Below, piece after piece: positions 1 to 12,851 of a stretch of 64,000 nucleotides of DNA (position 1 is its first letter; each line of letters opens with the position of its first letter). The stretch is from Heracleum sosnowskyi (lineage: Eukaryota > Streptophyta > Magnoliopsida > Apiales > Apiaceae). The stretch covers positions 46,477,133-46,541,132 of the forward strand of contig CM061238.1 of assembly GCA_030848705.1 (NCBI GenBank), in the 5' to 3' direction. Below the pieces are notes generated by a model. It was not told where the DNA came from. It made no database searches and worked only from the letters and a program-made list of their open reading frames with translations. The translations under genes were made by a program, and so were the position numbers.

Positions 1-749
1 AATCTTTAAACCTTTTAAGAAGATAATCCATATGGGATCAAAGCTTTTAACACTACTAGGGTCTATCCCCAAAATAGTACACCGTTCAAATACCGTATGA
101 CTTACAATCATACTCAAATATTCTTCGTAAATCATTTGGAGATCCTTGGTATCAGTATGATAAACCAAGACTAAAAACATATCTTTTTAAAATAGATATC
201 AAATGTTGGAATCAAGGCTTAAAGCCTATTCATTGATTCAACACACTATACAGTTCAATGTACTGTATATCTTAAATACCTTTTCAACATATATACTCAC
301 ATATCTATTTAGATATCTCATACTGTTCAAAATACTGTAAAATATCAGTAATGAACACCTTTTATAAAAGAAGCAAGAATGAGCACTATAGCTCAACAAT
401 CAGATATAACAGCTTAATCGTATATGTAAGCTTATATCATAAAGGAAAACCTTTAAAACTTCATTCGTATACAGAATGATATATTTGTTTTCTTTTCGTC
501 CAAAACATGCCATACAGTGTAACTACTGTATGAGGAACATCATTACTCTTCACTGTCACATTATCAGTAACTCAGCGCCTAGGCTTTTGTTACAATATGC
601 AGTTCAACTCCAATCGGAGGGAAGAAAGGGAATGTACTGGAACACCCGATACACGGTGATCAGCCGTTGTATCGTAACTTTTCTTTTCTACTAGTAGAAG
701 GACGACTTCCTGTTCGGTTATCACCCTGACCGCATACGGGCCATTGTGC

Positions 750-880
750 TAAGAGATCACTACCTCGGTGCCTATTTTGTCACCGGGCAAGCCTTAGCAC
801 GCAAGAGATCACTATGTCGGCGCCTATTTCGTCACCGGGCAAGCCTTGATAATTATGGCACTACCCCGGCACCTATTTCA
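750..880. repeat. Three diverged GC-richer repeat units inside the gypsy A LTR
   Basis: A unit of roughly 50 bases built on AAGAGATCACTA...TCGG.GCCTATTT.GTCACCGGGCAAGCC occurs twice. A third, more diverged unit (CACTACCCCGGCACCTATTTC) follows. The matching block in the right LTR is at about 10199-10330. It is a GC-rich island in an AT-rich LTR. Gypsy B has a different short repeat at the corresponding place (53988-54100). Confidence 0.7.
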
Positions 881-1400
881 TTGCCGTGTAGGCCCTTCCA
901 ATTCCCATGATGAACAATATCAATGAAACGGAAATCGGAATTTAATTCCATTTTTCCCAAGTACAAATACTTGTCAAAACTTTGTAACCGTTCAGAATAC
1001 CTTACTCCAGAGTAATTGAAAGGAGTAAGTCAAAGTGTGGGTTGACATTAGTCAACGAAACTACCGATGATTACTACGTATTTTGAAAGCATGACCAGGG
1101 AGTTTTTGTAAAATACCTTTAGTTCTGATAAATCAGAACTCGAAAACATATTCACTTTTAATGAAGGAGGCAAGTGAAATCATATGTTCACTTCCTGATA
1201 TGGATTCCCAATTTTTGATAAGTTCAAAACCTTAATCATCATTTGAGGTAAATAGTTTAAAAGTAGTTGGGAACTCCTCCTATAGTCACATAAATCTCTT
1301 TTGAGATCAGAAAATATTTTGAATAACTATTGGAACCTTACGTAATATTTAAATAAGGTTCTATGACTTTTAAATCATTTTTGGAATATTTAATAAATAT

Positions 1401-1655
1401 TCAAATAATAAATATTGAATTATTATTCAATATAAATCCACTTAAGTGAATATTCCAAATAATATTCACTTAATTAAATAATTATTCAAATAATAAATAT
1501 TGAATTATCACTCAATAAGATTCTACTTAAGTGAATATTCAAAATAATATTCACTTAATTAAATAATATTTAAATAATAAATATTGAATTATTATTCAAT
1601 AAAACTCCACTTAAGTGAACATTCCAAGATAATATTCACTTAAATAAATATTCAA
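1401..1655. repeat. AT-rich 85-base tandem array, three units
   Basis: Units begin at 1401, 1486 and 1570. Each holds ATTGAATTAT..TTCAATA, CACTTAAGTGAA and AATATTCACTTAA, so each unit carries internal inverted repeats that could fold. The right LTR has only two units (10849 and 10934). Confidence 0.85.
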
Positions 1656-4134
1656 ATAATATGTAATAATATTATTTAAATATCTCACATTAAATATCCA
1701 ATGATATTAGTCTTGGAATATTTAATCAATATTTAACATATAGCTGTCTTTGAACCCTCCAGCTTATGACAGTATAATCAACACAAAATAGTAATTTAAC
1801 TCCCGGTCTATTATTTTAAAATCATCGTACGACTGCTCTATACTTAGAGCCTTTAAACCTTGGTTTATATCTAGTATTTACCTAGCATATAAACCTTATA
1901 TCTTACGAAAACTTTTACTAAAAGCGTAAACAGTTAAAAAGTTCATTAAAGCAGAATATATATATATATATCAATCACATAAATCACAACAGCATCATTT
2001 ATATGATGTACGGTTTGAAAACTTGCATGCATCTATCATATGCATACATCACATCTCATCATTTTTAATACCATCACATCTATATACGATGTGAGGAGGT
2101 TTGAAAGCATGCATAATATCGTATGCATATATTACATTTGAAAGCATGCATCTATCATATGCATATTATCATAATATTGTACTTTAAAATACAGCATGGG
2201 ATGAGAAAACTTGCCTCGGGTCCTTGGTTGTTAGGGGTTCGAGAACTTGCCGGGAAATCTATAAACAAAGAAATACCCGATCAGTCCCCTGGCTTAATCA
2301 TTTAAAGTGCATTTAACTTAAGCACTAACGTTCTATTAACAAACATCAATTGTCTCGCTCTTGGTCATCTATAACCTCATGACGTTCCGCAACTCTTAAG
2401 TCACAAGTTTGGGTGAAAATCTATTCACAAATCCCAAGTATTTTTCCTTTACCTTTCCTTGTTTTAAACCATTCCCTTAAGGGTATTTCACTCGCGCAAC
2501 CTTCGTTCGCGTATTTTTATAAAATCACCAACTTCTCTTTTTAACTCAAACCCTTCTAGGTTTCCTTTCCTAACTATTCATGCTATTATCCACTTTAATA
2601 TCTCGGCCAAATTTCATTTTTAAAGGGTTTGATCACTATCTCAAAGTTCATACAGTGAACTACTTAGTTACGCGAAACCGCTTTCACTAAAACGGATGTT
2701 TCTCCTAAACCGTAAATCAAAACGATGCGATTCTTTCGCTAAAATAAACTAGGAAACAGGGCCTACATGTTCATGGTCAGAAACTTTATGTTTATGCCCT
2801 TTAGAGTATTCGTGATCTCTGTCCAAACTACCTAAGTAAAATTCGACATGGTAACGGCGCTTAAACACGATTCCCGTGTTTTTAAACACTCACTACAACC
2901 ACCAATCAAACCTCAAGTTAATACTACACTTTTCTGTCCAAACATGGTCATACTCTAGTTCATAAGTTTATCCACAAATCAACCATTAAACATGCTTAAA
3001 ATCATGCATACATGCTTCATTACTACATAGTTCTTAAACAATCACTTATAACTACTAGATCAAGCAAAATCTCAAAAAGGGGAGGAGTTTTATACCTTCC
3101 TTGGATCTTAACAAAGGCTATATATGGATGGTATATCCTTCCTTGCTCCTTAACTATTCTAATCAAACCTAAAATCATCAAAACAAAACAAGATCTTATG
3201 AGTTTACTATTCACATCAATATTCATCATCAACTTTGAATCCATTTTTGACCAAGCTATCATCCATGGATGAGGCTAAGATTAGAGATCTACCTTGGATA
3301 TTGGAAGAGAGTGATTTAGAGCCCAAGAACAAGATTTATGGTTGAGTGAAAGTAGTAGAAAATTGTTTAAGGACTTGATGAAATGGAAAAGGCCGAATGT
3401 TTTGTTCTTCACCTTGATGCATCCTTTTTGATTTGCTTTGTTTGATTTTCTTTTATTTTGTTTTGTCTAATTAATCCTCAATACTTTGTACTTTAATTGT
3501 GTGGCTAATATCTAGCCTTGTCACCAATGACAAGCCTCTTTTTTTATTGTGGTTGTGGTGAAAGTGGTGACAAGGTGGTGATTCATCACCTTGTCATCAC
3601 TTTGTCATGCTTATGTCACTCCTCTGCATCATGCTTATGTCATCATTTGTATCCTCAATCCTCTTATATATTGCACTTGATGATCTCATATAATACTCCT
3701 CCTTTGGTTAGGGTTAAATCCACAATTTGTTACGCTTTTGTTTTGCGATAGTTTCAAGTGGTTTTAAAAACGTTTCTCTGTACCAAAGCTAGGGGATACT
3801 TTCTTGATCTTTCCATTTCCTTGGTTTAATTTGTGATCCTAGATTTCTCACCTTGGTTTAAGGTATGATCATGGATTTCTCATCCTACACACTTTCTCAA
3901 AACGATCAAATCAATTCACCCTTGATTGTCCGATGAATAGTGATCAAAATTTAAAGTTGGAATCTCCTGATTCTGATCGCGTTTACATTCTTTTATTCTC
4001 CCTATACATCAATAATATAACCTCGAAACATTCATTCCATATCATCCACATGGTGTGGTCTGAAAAAATTTCCATCAGCAATTTTACTATTCATCAAATT
4101 TTTTTAACTAAGTCCAAAATTTGGGGTTATTACA

Positions 4135-4149
4135 GTCTCCCCTCCTTAA
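4135..4149 (-). promoter_or_regulatory. Polypurine tract of gypsy A
   Basis: On the minus strand TTAAGGAGGGGAGAC lies directly against the TGTAATAACC start of the 3' LTR. This is the plus-strand DNA primer site. Confidence 0.9.
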
Positions 4150-5250
4150 AAGGATTCCGTCCCGGAATCTAGGAAAATAGCCGAGGTTACTCTTCCAATA
4201 TAGAAATCTCCAGTTTCCAGGTTGACTCTTCAAACCTCAGGTTTCATTACAACACTTACTCAATCCGGTCTGTGATATCTACCGGACGCTTTATATAAGC
4301 CAATTCTGGTCGTACTTTTATACACCCATTTTCTATCAACATCCGACTACTCTTGCAGTCGGCGGTACAACGCTTATCATAACTTCGGTTGTCTGAAATG
4401 TTTCTTCCGGTCGGTCCGTCGATATGCGGATCCTACATAGTGCTCGCACTCAAACTTGTTGCCAAACACGTTTGGAAAATTCCTCCCAAATCGGGAGTTC
4501 AAGCATTGGTTCTTATTTGACATGATGGTGACTGGAACTTCACGTCACCCAATTATCTATTTCGCAACTTGTCGATTTAAGATCTCTTGCTAAAAACAAA
4601 ATATGAGTAGACTCATTGGATCCATCAATTATAGCTCAATTGACGTCATAGTCTGACTTGATTCTTGTTGATCCTATCACAGAATCCATTATAGTAAAAT
4701 TACATTCCTAATAAGGAATCTCTATTAACTGTGATAGTCAACTAGGTCTTTGTTCTGCCTTCATTTTCTGACATATCCAATATTTGTTTACCAATCGATA
4801 AATCCTTTTATTTATCGGGCTACCTATAACATTTCCTTAACTTTCTTTACCTTTTCGTACTCTTGGTGTAGCTGTCTCTTTATGACAGATCTTTATTCCT
4901 TAATTTATTCTGGCACAATCAGGACCTTTAAATAATCCTTGTTGTTCTCGTGACTTCAAACTTCATCCCTTCAGTTCTTCTTATTAGTCATTCCAATGAT
5001 TTAGCATCTTTCATTTCTTGAACATTTGGAATCCCAATCTCAGTAAAAATACCTCATGATTCCTTTATCCTCTATCCCCAACATTGACTTTATTCCTTCG
5101 CTCATCATTCGTTCTTGACATAACTTGATTTCCTGCAACAATTCTGGTTACATTTCAACCTCAAATAGTCTCTTAATACCATTTCCGGTTATCTTAACCT
5201 CAATTTCCATTTTCTTAAATCCTTGGATTAACTTTATCCAACGATGTTAT
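4150..5250 (-). pseudogene. Integrase remnant of gypsy A
   Basis: Minus-strand fragments match a Ty3/gypsy integrase in order. A Cys/Lys-rich piece (WICQKMKAEQRPS near 4750-4790) is followed by a degraded catalytic-core stretch near 4600-4690 (MDSVIGS, RIKSDYDVN, then DGSNESTHIL). The C-terminal tail, with EESTWKLE near 4210-4240, runs up to the polypurine tract. In related elements the core reads MDFV.GLPRT.S.YD.IWV, so MDF has become MDS here. Stops and frameshifts break every frame; no reading frame longer than about 60 codons remains. Gypsy B at 49401-50494 carries the same segment and shares several of the stops. The product would have joined the cDNA to host DNA. Confidence 0.75.
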
Positions 5251-5269
5251 CGTCTTAAGTCTCTCAGAC

Positions 5270-5659
5270 TAAGGGCATCGACCACCACATTGGCCTTCCC
5301 GGGGTGGTAAAGGATCCCACCGTCATAATCCTTGATTAGCTTTAGCTACCTTTTCAATCCTCATGGTAAGTTCTTTCTGGGAAAGTGTCTCTCATGCTCT
5401 TATGATTTGTAAATCTCGCACTTCTTTCCATACAATTAGTGCCTCCAAACTTTAAAGCGAATCTATCGCTGCCAATTCTAAGTCAAGCGTAGGGTATCTA
5501 ATTTCATATTCCTTTAATTGTCTGGATGCATGCGCAATTACCTTTCCGTGCTGCATAAGCACACACCCTACTTCTTTATGCGATGCGTCGCTATAGATCA
5601 CGAAATCTCCCTTCCCGTCTGGCAGTACCAGCACAGGACGGTGACTAGTCTCTTCTTTA
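5270..5659 (-). pseudogene. RNase H remnant of gypsy A
   Basis: The minus-strand frame reads LPDGKGDFVIYSDASHKEVG, then CVLMQHGKVIAHASRQLKEY and YPTLDLELAA. These are the YSDAS and ASRQLK signatures of Ty3/gypsy RNase H, which removes the RNA strand of the cDNA hybrid. The YHPGKANVV.DALS signature that ends this domain is visible near 5275-5310. The frame is broken near 5450 and is shifted relative to the RT. The ACCG(T/C)CCTGTG site just before LPDG is one base short of the usual ...TAPVL coding. Gypsy B has the same one-base deficit. Confidence 0.85.
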
Positions 5660-6444
5660 ATTCCTTTAGCCAAAACTCGCACTTTGAGAACTTGGCATAT
5701 AACTTTTCTCTCCTCAGTGCTTCTAACACTATCCTCCAACTTTCTACATGTTCTTCCTCGGTCTTTGAGGTAAACCAAAATATTGGCGATGTCACTATGA
5801 CACACTTATCCAAATACTTCTTGAAAACTCGATTCATCAAGTCCATGAAAGCTGCAAGGGCATTCGACAGCCCAAACGACATTACTAAAAACTCGTAGTG
5901 TCCATACCTGGAGCGAAACGCAGTCTTGGGTACATCCTCAGTTTTAATATTCAACTGGTGGTATCCAGTTCTCACTCAATATTCGAGAATTTAACTGCAT
6001 CATGCAGCCGATCGATCAAATCACCGATCCTTGGCAGGGGTATTCATTCTTAACAGTTAGCCTATTCAGCTTTCGATAGTTTATGCACAGCCTCATGCTG
6101 CCGTCCTTTTTCTTCACCAATAACACGGGTGCATCCCACGGTGACGCACTTGGTCTTATCATTCCTTTCTCTAATAATTCTTACAATTGAGCGACTAATT
6201 TCTTCATCTCGACTGGAGCTATTCGGTACGGGGCCTTCGAAACTGGCGTCGTTCTTGGAGTTAATTCTATAGCAGACTTTATTTCTCTATCGGGTGGTAA
6301 CCCCGAAAGATCTTCTGGAAATACATCCTCGAATTCGTTGACAACAGGGATATTCTGTACACTAGGTACTTCCCGCTTCGTATCCATCACAGTCGCTAAA
6401 CAAGTTTCACATCCTTCGAGGTCAATCGTTCCCTCGTCCGACAA
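5660..6444 (-). pseudogene. Reverse transcriptase remnant of gypsy A
   Basis: Order on the minus strand: EFEDVFPEDLSGLPPDREI and APYRIAPVEMKKLVAQL (6181-6444); then KGMIRPS, VKKKDGSMRLCI and LTVKN (5990-6180); then GYHQLNIKTEDVPKTAFRSR and YGHYEFLVMSFGLSNA (5840-5975). These are fingers and palm motifs of Ty3/gypsy RT. The YIDDIL active site is lost: the region near 5780 reads IANIL in one frame and SPIFW in the other, so both catalytic aspartates are gone. FWLKE is followed directly by LKKRL, so roughly 100 codons of thumb/connection appear deleted. A stop follows VAQL at 6181. It cannot make an active enzyme. Confidence 0.88.
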
Positions 6445-6757
6445 TCTGAATTCTTACCTTCTTTCTTTATCAATCTATTCGCGTTTCATACTCTATTTTC
6501 TTTATTCCCATTTCTTTCTCGTCCACTTTGCTTCCATTTCTATCATAGTCGTTTCATTAACCAAGGTAACATAATCAGTCGTTTCGTTCACTTCGTTATT
6601 CTGAATTCGCATCATGCGAAACAACCTTGGCAATTTCCGTAAACTTTAATTCATAACTTGTCGTACTCATTCGTTTTAGCTCTCAGCTTCAACACTCTAC
6701 TTTTCCAAATACTAAGGAAAATACTTGCATGGTACCAAGAATACTTCAAGCAACAGA

Positions 6758-6805
<48 letters not shown>

Positions 6806-8947
6806 TTGCAAAATTCTCGCCGAGGGGGCGACCTGGTTGGGTCTCATTCAAATTATCGTTTGAAAATCTTCCCACCATACTTCACTGCATACAAATGCAT
6901 CGTGAATTCACTTATATAAATTTGACTGAAAGTTGAACTTAGTGATACAATAACTAGTTCACTTCAAGAAACATTAACAACTAGCTGAACAAAATTTGCT
7001 AGTTTGATTGGTTTGGAACGCAGCATCTAGCTAGGATGATTAGCTAGATTGTCATCATATCATTAAAATTTCAACTAGTTAGAACAATTAACTAGTCACT
7101 CATCATGGCGCATATAATTAGCCAGTTTCAATCTACTAGTACAAAATCTCGACATTGTAGCCAAAGAAAGAAAGAAAACAACATTTTGACTACTCGGATA
7201 ATGAATTGAAAAGAAGAGTAAATAAGTTTAGGATGAACAAGGTTATTATAACCCTTGAATAAAATATATGATCTGAATAGGAAATTCTTGGTATCGGAAC
7301 AATCGATAACCTCCCACCAAACATTTCTCATCAGTGAAACGGTCCACCCAAAGGTGTCTCCGTACATAACTTTATCAAATTTTCCAATAGAATTGAATTC
7401 GGAATATCAATATCAAATTGATATCCTTTCTAGGATTTCAACGTCTGATGTGCAAATCTCTCCTGAATAGGAGAAAAGAATTCCCGAGTAATCTCTGAAA
7501 TATATATCATCCATGTTTTAAATAAACAGTTTGATATTTATGAACTCGAGGAGTCCAAGTATGAAAGGAGAAATCGCTTTTCAAGATAATCGTTAAAGAA
7601 TACTCATCAAATAATAAAGGAAATATTAATTGAACATTCCTTAGATAATTGAAAGAATACGAAATAATTTATAGACCTGGAAGGATAGATGAATAATGGT
7701 TCCCTCTTCAGGTCGTCCTGGAACATGAACAAAACGCTCCGGTGAGTAATGGTAACTTAATTCTGCGTATTTAACCCTTAAGGTAATGAGTGGAGGAAAG
7801 AAAATGAATAAACTGAATATAACAGTTGTTGGTTGCATCCCAAGTTGAAGTAGGAAATTAAGGGGTTACCCGACATGAACTATTCAAGGTAACATAGGCA
7901 GGAACAGTTTTAGATTGAGGAGTGTACCAGCAAGTAGATACCAAAAAGTCAATGGTCATCATAATTTCTAACATCACCCGTACGAGGATGATCTTATCTT
8001 TCTGCCTTTATGGCTTATGGTACTAATCAATGGTACCTCAAAATCGTACAAGTCCTTAAATAGGTCGGGAGTTCGAAACATATTCGCCATTCCCCGATAA
8101 TTGTTCAGAGATTGGGCCTCCTACGGCCGCATCAACACATCCTCAAAAGACGGAGGTCGATTAACGTATATGTAATTTCTTAACACTAGTCGTATCGACT
8201 GAATCCAATCCCAGGTCACCATTGGTCTCGTTCTTTGTAGGTCCTGAGATTGTCGCGTTGCTCGTTGCAACCATACATGTCTTTATCAGAATCACGCTAT
8301 CCAATCTTCATATCTTTGATTTCCGAGTTGAGCCATCATGGCCTATCGTACGAAATATACTCGCGATGCAATTTAGCACGTTCGTCTCACGATAACGTTC
8401 TGGTACTACATGTACGCAAAAGTCTTCCTCTTAGGTAACAAAATACCCATCGACGGAAAAGACACCAACTCTGGTGGAATCATTGTTCTCAAGGCTTGGA
8501 CCTCATACACAAGATAATGCCTTAACTGGTCCACGCAATTTAGTAAGTCGGATCGCGTAAAGGACTATAAACGTCTTAATCTTCTCACGTGCTGCCTTTT
8601 CGTGGGCAACTACAACGAACTACAAACACTTAGGTTCTTACTAAGTCAAGTTATCCATTGGTATTGGCCATTCCGACCTTACCCCAACTGCAACCGAGAC
8701 TCTGCTCCGCATCTTATCTTAATGTCCTTGACAATCCGGGTATAATTCTAGACACTCGTCTCATCATTATGATGATCTTCAACGGTCCTATCGGTCCTCC
8801 GATAAGTTCCCAACTAAACTCTTTGGTCTTAACATCCTCAAGGGCACTACCTCCGGTAGTCCACTTAACGAGCTCTATATGAGTCCCCGCGTCATTCTTT
8901 CACTTATAACTCTTAACACTCTCATATCCATGTTTATAACTTAATGC
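6445..8947 (-). other. Decayed gag/protease and leader region of gypsy A; no gene readable
   Basis: By position this should hold gag and protease. No frame longer than about 80 codons shows a motif I recognise. Just upstream of the RT part the frame reads GCETCLATVMDTKREV, a usual protease-RT linker. No CCHC knuckle or DTGA-type protease site was found. A TA microsatellite interrupts it. Confidence 0.6.
6764..6801. repeat. (TA)19 microsatellite
   Basis: An uninterrupted TA dinucleotide run inside the decayed gypsy A interior. It creates the artificial IYIYIY peptide in overlapping frames. Confidence 0.97.
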
Positions 8948-8959
8948 GCTCTGATACCA
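8948..8959 (-). promoter_or_regulatory. Primer binding site of gypsy A (initiator-Met tRNA type)
   Basis: The plus strand reads GCTCTGATACCA, the complement of TGGTATCAGAGC. It sits four bases inside the TG/CA end of the 5' LTR at 8964. It fixes the element orientation as minus. Confidence 0.93.
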
Positions 8960-8963
8960 TTTC

Positions 8964-11900
8964 TGTAACACCCCCAGATCCGGGGTCAGGAATCTGGGTT
9001 GTCACGCTCCATCAATATACAATACATGCATTACTTACCACATTCTAATAATACAACTCCAAATACCCCAATCACTTACGCACACACACACACAAGTTAT
9101 AGCCTTGGAGATGAGCAACAAGAGTAACATTCGTTATTACAAATCAAATGTACTATCCAGGATCTCATCTATCGTTTACAACCTCTACCTGAAGTTAAAA
9201 TAATAGACCTCACAATTCTATACAAGGTTTAGTAATACAAACCTACTCAAAAATAATTCTCACTAATTCAAGCTGCAACTATTCTGCTCACACCGGCAGT
9301 ATCCATCCTGCTGAACTAACTCAAGGTGGTCTCTCCATTCCCTTACTCTCGTGACAAGAGGTGAATCGACAATTTTTTCTTCATGCTGAAAGATTTAATA
9401 AAGCAAGAATGAGCTAATAGTGCTCAGCAAGAAATCTATCCCAGTTTCAATCTTTAAACCTTTTAGGAAGATAATCCATATGGGATCAAAGCTTTTAACA
9501 CTACTAGGGTCTATCCCCAAAATAGTACACCGTTCAAATACCGTATGACTTACAATCATACTCAAATATTCTTCGTAAATCATTTGTAGATCCTTGGTAT
9601 CAGTATGATAAACCAAGACTCAAAACATATCTTTTTAAAATAGATATCAAATGTTGGAATCAAGGCTTAAAGCCTATTCATTGATTCAAAACACTATACA
9701 GTTCAATGTACTGTATATCTTAAATACTTTTTCATCATATATACTCACATATCTATTTAGATATCTCATACTGTTCAAAATACTGTAAAATATCAGTAAT
9801 GAACACCTTTTATAAACGAAGCAAGAATGAGCACTATAGCTCAACAATCAGATATAGCAGCTTAATCGTATATGTAAGCTTATATCATAAAGGAAAACCT
9901 TTAAAACTTCATTCGTATACAGAATTATATATTTGTTTTCTTTTCGTCCAAAACATGCCATACAGTGTAACTACTGTATGAGGAACATCATTACTCTTCA
10001 CTGTCACATTATCAGTAACTCAGCGCCTAGGCTTTTGTTACAATATGCAGTTCAACTCCAATCGGAGGGAAGAAAGGGAATGTACTGGAACACCCGATAC
10101 ACGGTGATCTGCCGTTGTATCGTAACTTTTCTTTTCTACTAGTAGAAGGACGACTTCCTGTTCGGTTATCACCCTGACCGCATACGGGCCACTGTGCTAA
10201 GAGATCACTACCTCGGTGCCTATTTTGTCACCGGGCAAGCCTTAGCACGCAAGAGATCACTACGTCGGCGCCTATTTCATCACCGGGCAAGCCTTGATAA
10301 TTTTGGCACTACCCCGGCACCTATTTCATTGCCGTGTAGGCCCTTCCAATTCCCATGATGAACAATATCAATGAAACAGAAATCGGAATTTAATTCCATT
10401 TTTCCCAAGTACAAATACTTGTCAAAACTTTGTAACCGTTCAGAATACCTTACTCCAGAGTAATTGAAAGGAGTAAGTCAAAGTGTGGGTTGACATTAGT
10501 CAACGAAACTACCGATGATTACTACGTATTTTGAAAGCATGACCAGGGAGTTTTTGTAAAATACCTTTAGTTCTGATAAATCAGAACTCGAAAACATATT
10601 CACTTTTCATGAAGGAGGCAAGTGAAATCATATGTTCACTTCCTGAGATGGATTCCCAATTTTTGATAAGTTCAAAACCTTAATCATCATTTGAGGTAAA
10701 TAGTTTAAAAGTAGTTGGGAAGTCCTCCTATAGTCACATAAATCTCTTTTGAGATCAGAAAATATTTTGAATAACTATTGGAACCTTACGTAATATTTAA
10801 ATAAGGTTCTATGACTTTTAAATCATTTTTGGAATATTTAATAAATATTCAAATAATAAATATTGAATTATTATTCAATATAAATCCACTTAAGTGAATA
10901 TTCCAAATAATATTCACTTAATTAAATAATTATTCAAATAATAAATATTGAATTATTATTCAATAAAATTCCACTTAAGTGAACATTCCAAGATAATATT
11001 CACTTAAATAAATATTCATATAATATGTAATAATATTATTTAAATATCTCACATTAAATATCCAATGATATTAGTCTTGGAATATTTAATCAATATTTAA
11101 CATATAGCTGTCTCTGGACCCTCCAGCTTATGACAGTATAGTCAACACAAAATAGTAATTTAACTCCCGGTCTATTATTTTAAAATCATCGTACGATTGC
11201 TCGATACTTAAAGCCTTTAAACCTTGGTTTATATCTAGTATTTACCTAGCATATAAACCTTATATCTTACGAAAACTTTTACTAAAAGCGTAAAAAGTTA
11301 AAAAGTTCTCACAGCATTAAAGCAGAATATTATATATATATATATATATCAATCACATAAATCACAACAGCATCATTTATATGATGTAGGGTTTGAAAAC
11401 TTGCATGCATCTATCATATGCATACATCACATCTCATCATTTTTAATACCATCACATCTATATACGATGTGAGGTTTGAAAGCATGCATAATATCGTATG
11501 CATATATTACATTTGAAAGCATGCATCTATCATATGCATATTATCATAGTATTGTACTTTAAAATACAGCATGAGATGAGAAAACTTGCCTCGGGTCCTT
11601 GGTTGTTAGGGGTTCGAGAACTTGCCGGGAAATCTATAAACAAAGAAATACCCGATCAGTCCCCTGGCTTAATCATTTAAAGTGCATTTAACTTAAGCAC
11701 TAACGTTCTATTAACGAACATCAATTGTCTCGCTCTTGGTCATCTATAACCTCAGGACGTTCCGCAACTCTTAAGTCACTAGTTTGGGTGAAAATCTATT
11801 CACAAATCCCAAGTATTTTTCCTTTACCCTTTCCTTGTTTTAAACCATCCCCTTAAGGGTATTTCACTCGCGCAACCTTTGTTCGCGTATTTTTATAAAA

Positions 11901-12851
11901 TCACCAACTTCTCTTTGTAACTCAAACCCTTCTAGGTTTCCTTTCCTAACTATTCATTCTATTATCCACTTTAATATCTCGGCCAAATTTCATTTTTAAA
12001 GGGTTTGATCACTATCTCAAAGTTCATACAATGAACTACTTAGTTACGCGAAACCGCTTTCACTAAAACGGATGTTTCTCCTAAACCGTAAATCAAAACG
12101 ATGCGATTCTTTCTCTAAAACAAACTAGGAAACAGGGCCTACATGTTCATGTTCAGAAACTTTATGTTTATGCCCTTTAGAGTATTCGTGATCTCTGTCC
12201 AAACTACCTAAGTAAAATTCGACATGGTAACGGCGCTTAAACGCGATTCCCGTGTTTTTAAACACTCACTACAACCACCAATGACAAGCCTCTTTTTATC
12301 TTGTGGTTGTGGTGAAAGTGGTGACAAGGTGGTGATTCATCACCTTGTCATCACTTTGTCATGCTTATGTCACTCCTCTGCATCATGCTTATGTCATCAT
12401 TTGTATCCTCAATCCTCTTATATATTGCACTTGATGATCTCATATAATACTCCTCCTTTGGTTAGGGTTAAATCCACAATTTGTTTCGCTTTTGTTTTGC
12501 GATAGTTTCAAGTGGTTTTAAAAACGTTTCTCTGTACCAAAGCTAGGGGATACTTTCTTGATCTTTCCATTTCCTTGGTTTAATATGTGATCCTAGATTT
12601 CTCCCCTTGGTTTAAGGTATGATCATGGATTTCTCATCCTACACACTTTCTCAAAACGATCAAATCAATTCACCCTTGATTGTCCGATGAATAGTGATCA
12701 AAATTTAAATTTGGAATCTCCTGATTCCGATCGCGTTTACATTCTTTTATTCTCCCTATACATCAATAATATAACCTCGAAAAATTTTCCATCAGCAATT
12801 TTACTATTCATCAAAATTTTTTAACTAAGTCCAAAATTTGGGGTTATTACA
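8964..12851 (-). repeat. 5' LTR of gypsy A
   Basis: 3,888 bases. On the minus strand it starts TGTAATAACCCC at 12851 and ends GGGTGTTACA at 8964. Relative to the left LTR it lacks 622 bases: the left copy has ACCAAT at 2901 and again at 3523, while this copy has one ACCAAT at 12277. Gypsy B retains the matching sequence, so the right copy was deleted rather than the left gaining an insert. It also lacks one 85-base unit. A short CA repeat lies at about 9081-9095. Confidence 0.94.
10849..11018. repeat. AT-rich 85-base tandem array, two units
   Basis: Units start at 10849 and 10934 and correspond to the first and third units of the three-unit array at 1401-1655. Confidence 0.85.

Larger units (their letters stand above)
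1..4134 (-). repeat. 3' LTR of gypsy A (partial)
   Basis: It aligns with 9451-12851 almost base for base. On the minus strand it starts TGTAATAACCCC at 4134, directly after a polypurine tract, and leaves the window at base 1 about 490 bases before the expected terminus. It keeps a 622-base segment (2907-3528) and a third 85-base AT-rich unit, both missing from the right LTR. A TA-rich microsatellite lies near 1956-1970. Confidence 0.93.
1..12851 (-). mobile_element. gypsy A: Ty3/gypsy LTR retrotransposon, non-autonomous, left LTR cut by window edge
   Basis: Direct repeats of about 4 kb (1-4134 and 8964-12851) flank a 4.8 kb interior. On the minus strand the order is 5' LTR, primer binding site, decayed gag/protease, RT, RNase H, integrase, polypurine tract, 3' LTR, which is the Ty3/gypsy order. 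The integrase tail and the very long LTRs fit the Tekay/Del chromovirus group; this is inferred from motif recall. The LTRs are nearly identical (about 8 mismatches in the first 480 aligned bases), yet the interior has lost most coding capacity. It inserted into the 5' LTR of Copia-1. The expected target duplication cannot be tested because its left end lies outside the window. Confidence 0.92.

Noticed and set aside
476..694. 72-codon frame, repeated at 9933-10142
   Set aside because: It occurs twice only because it lies in both LTRs of gypsy A; no coding signal.
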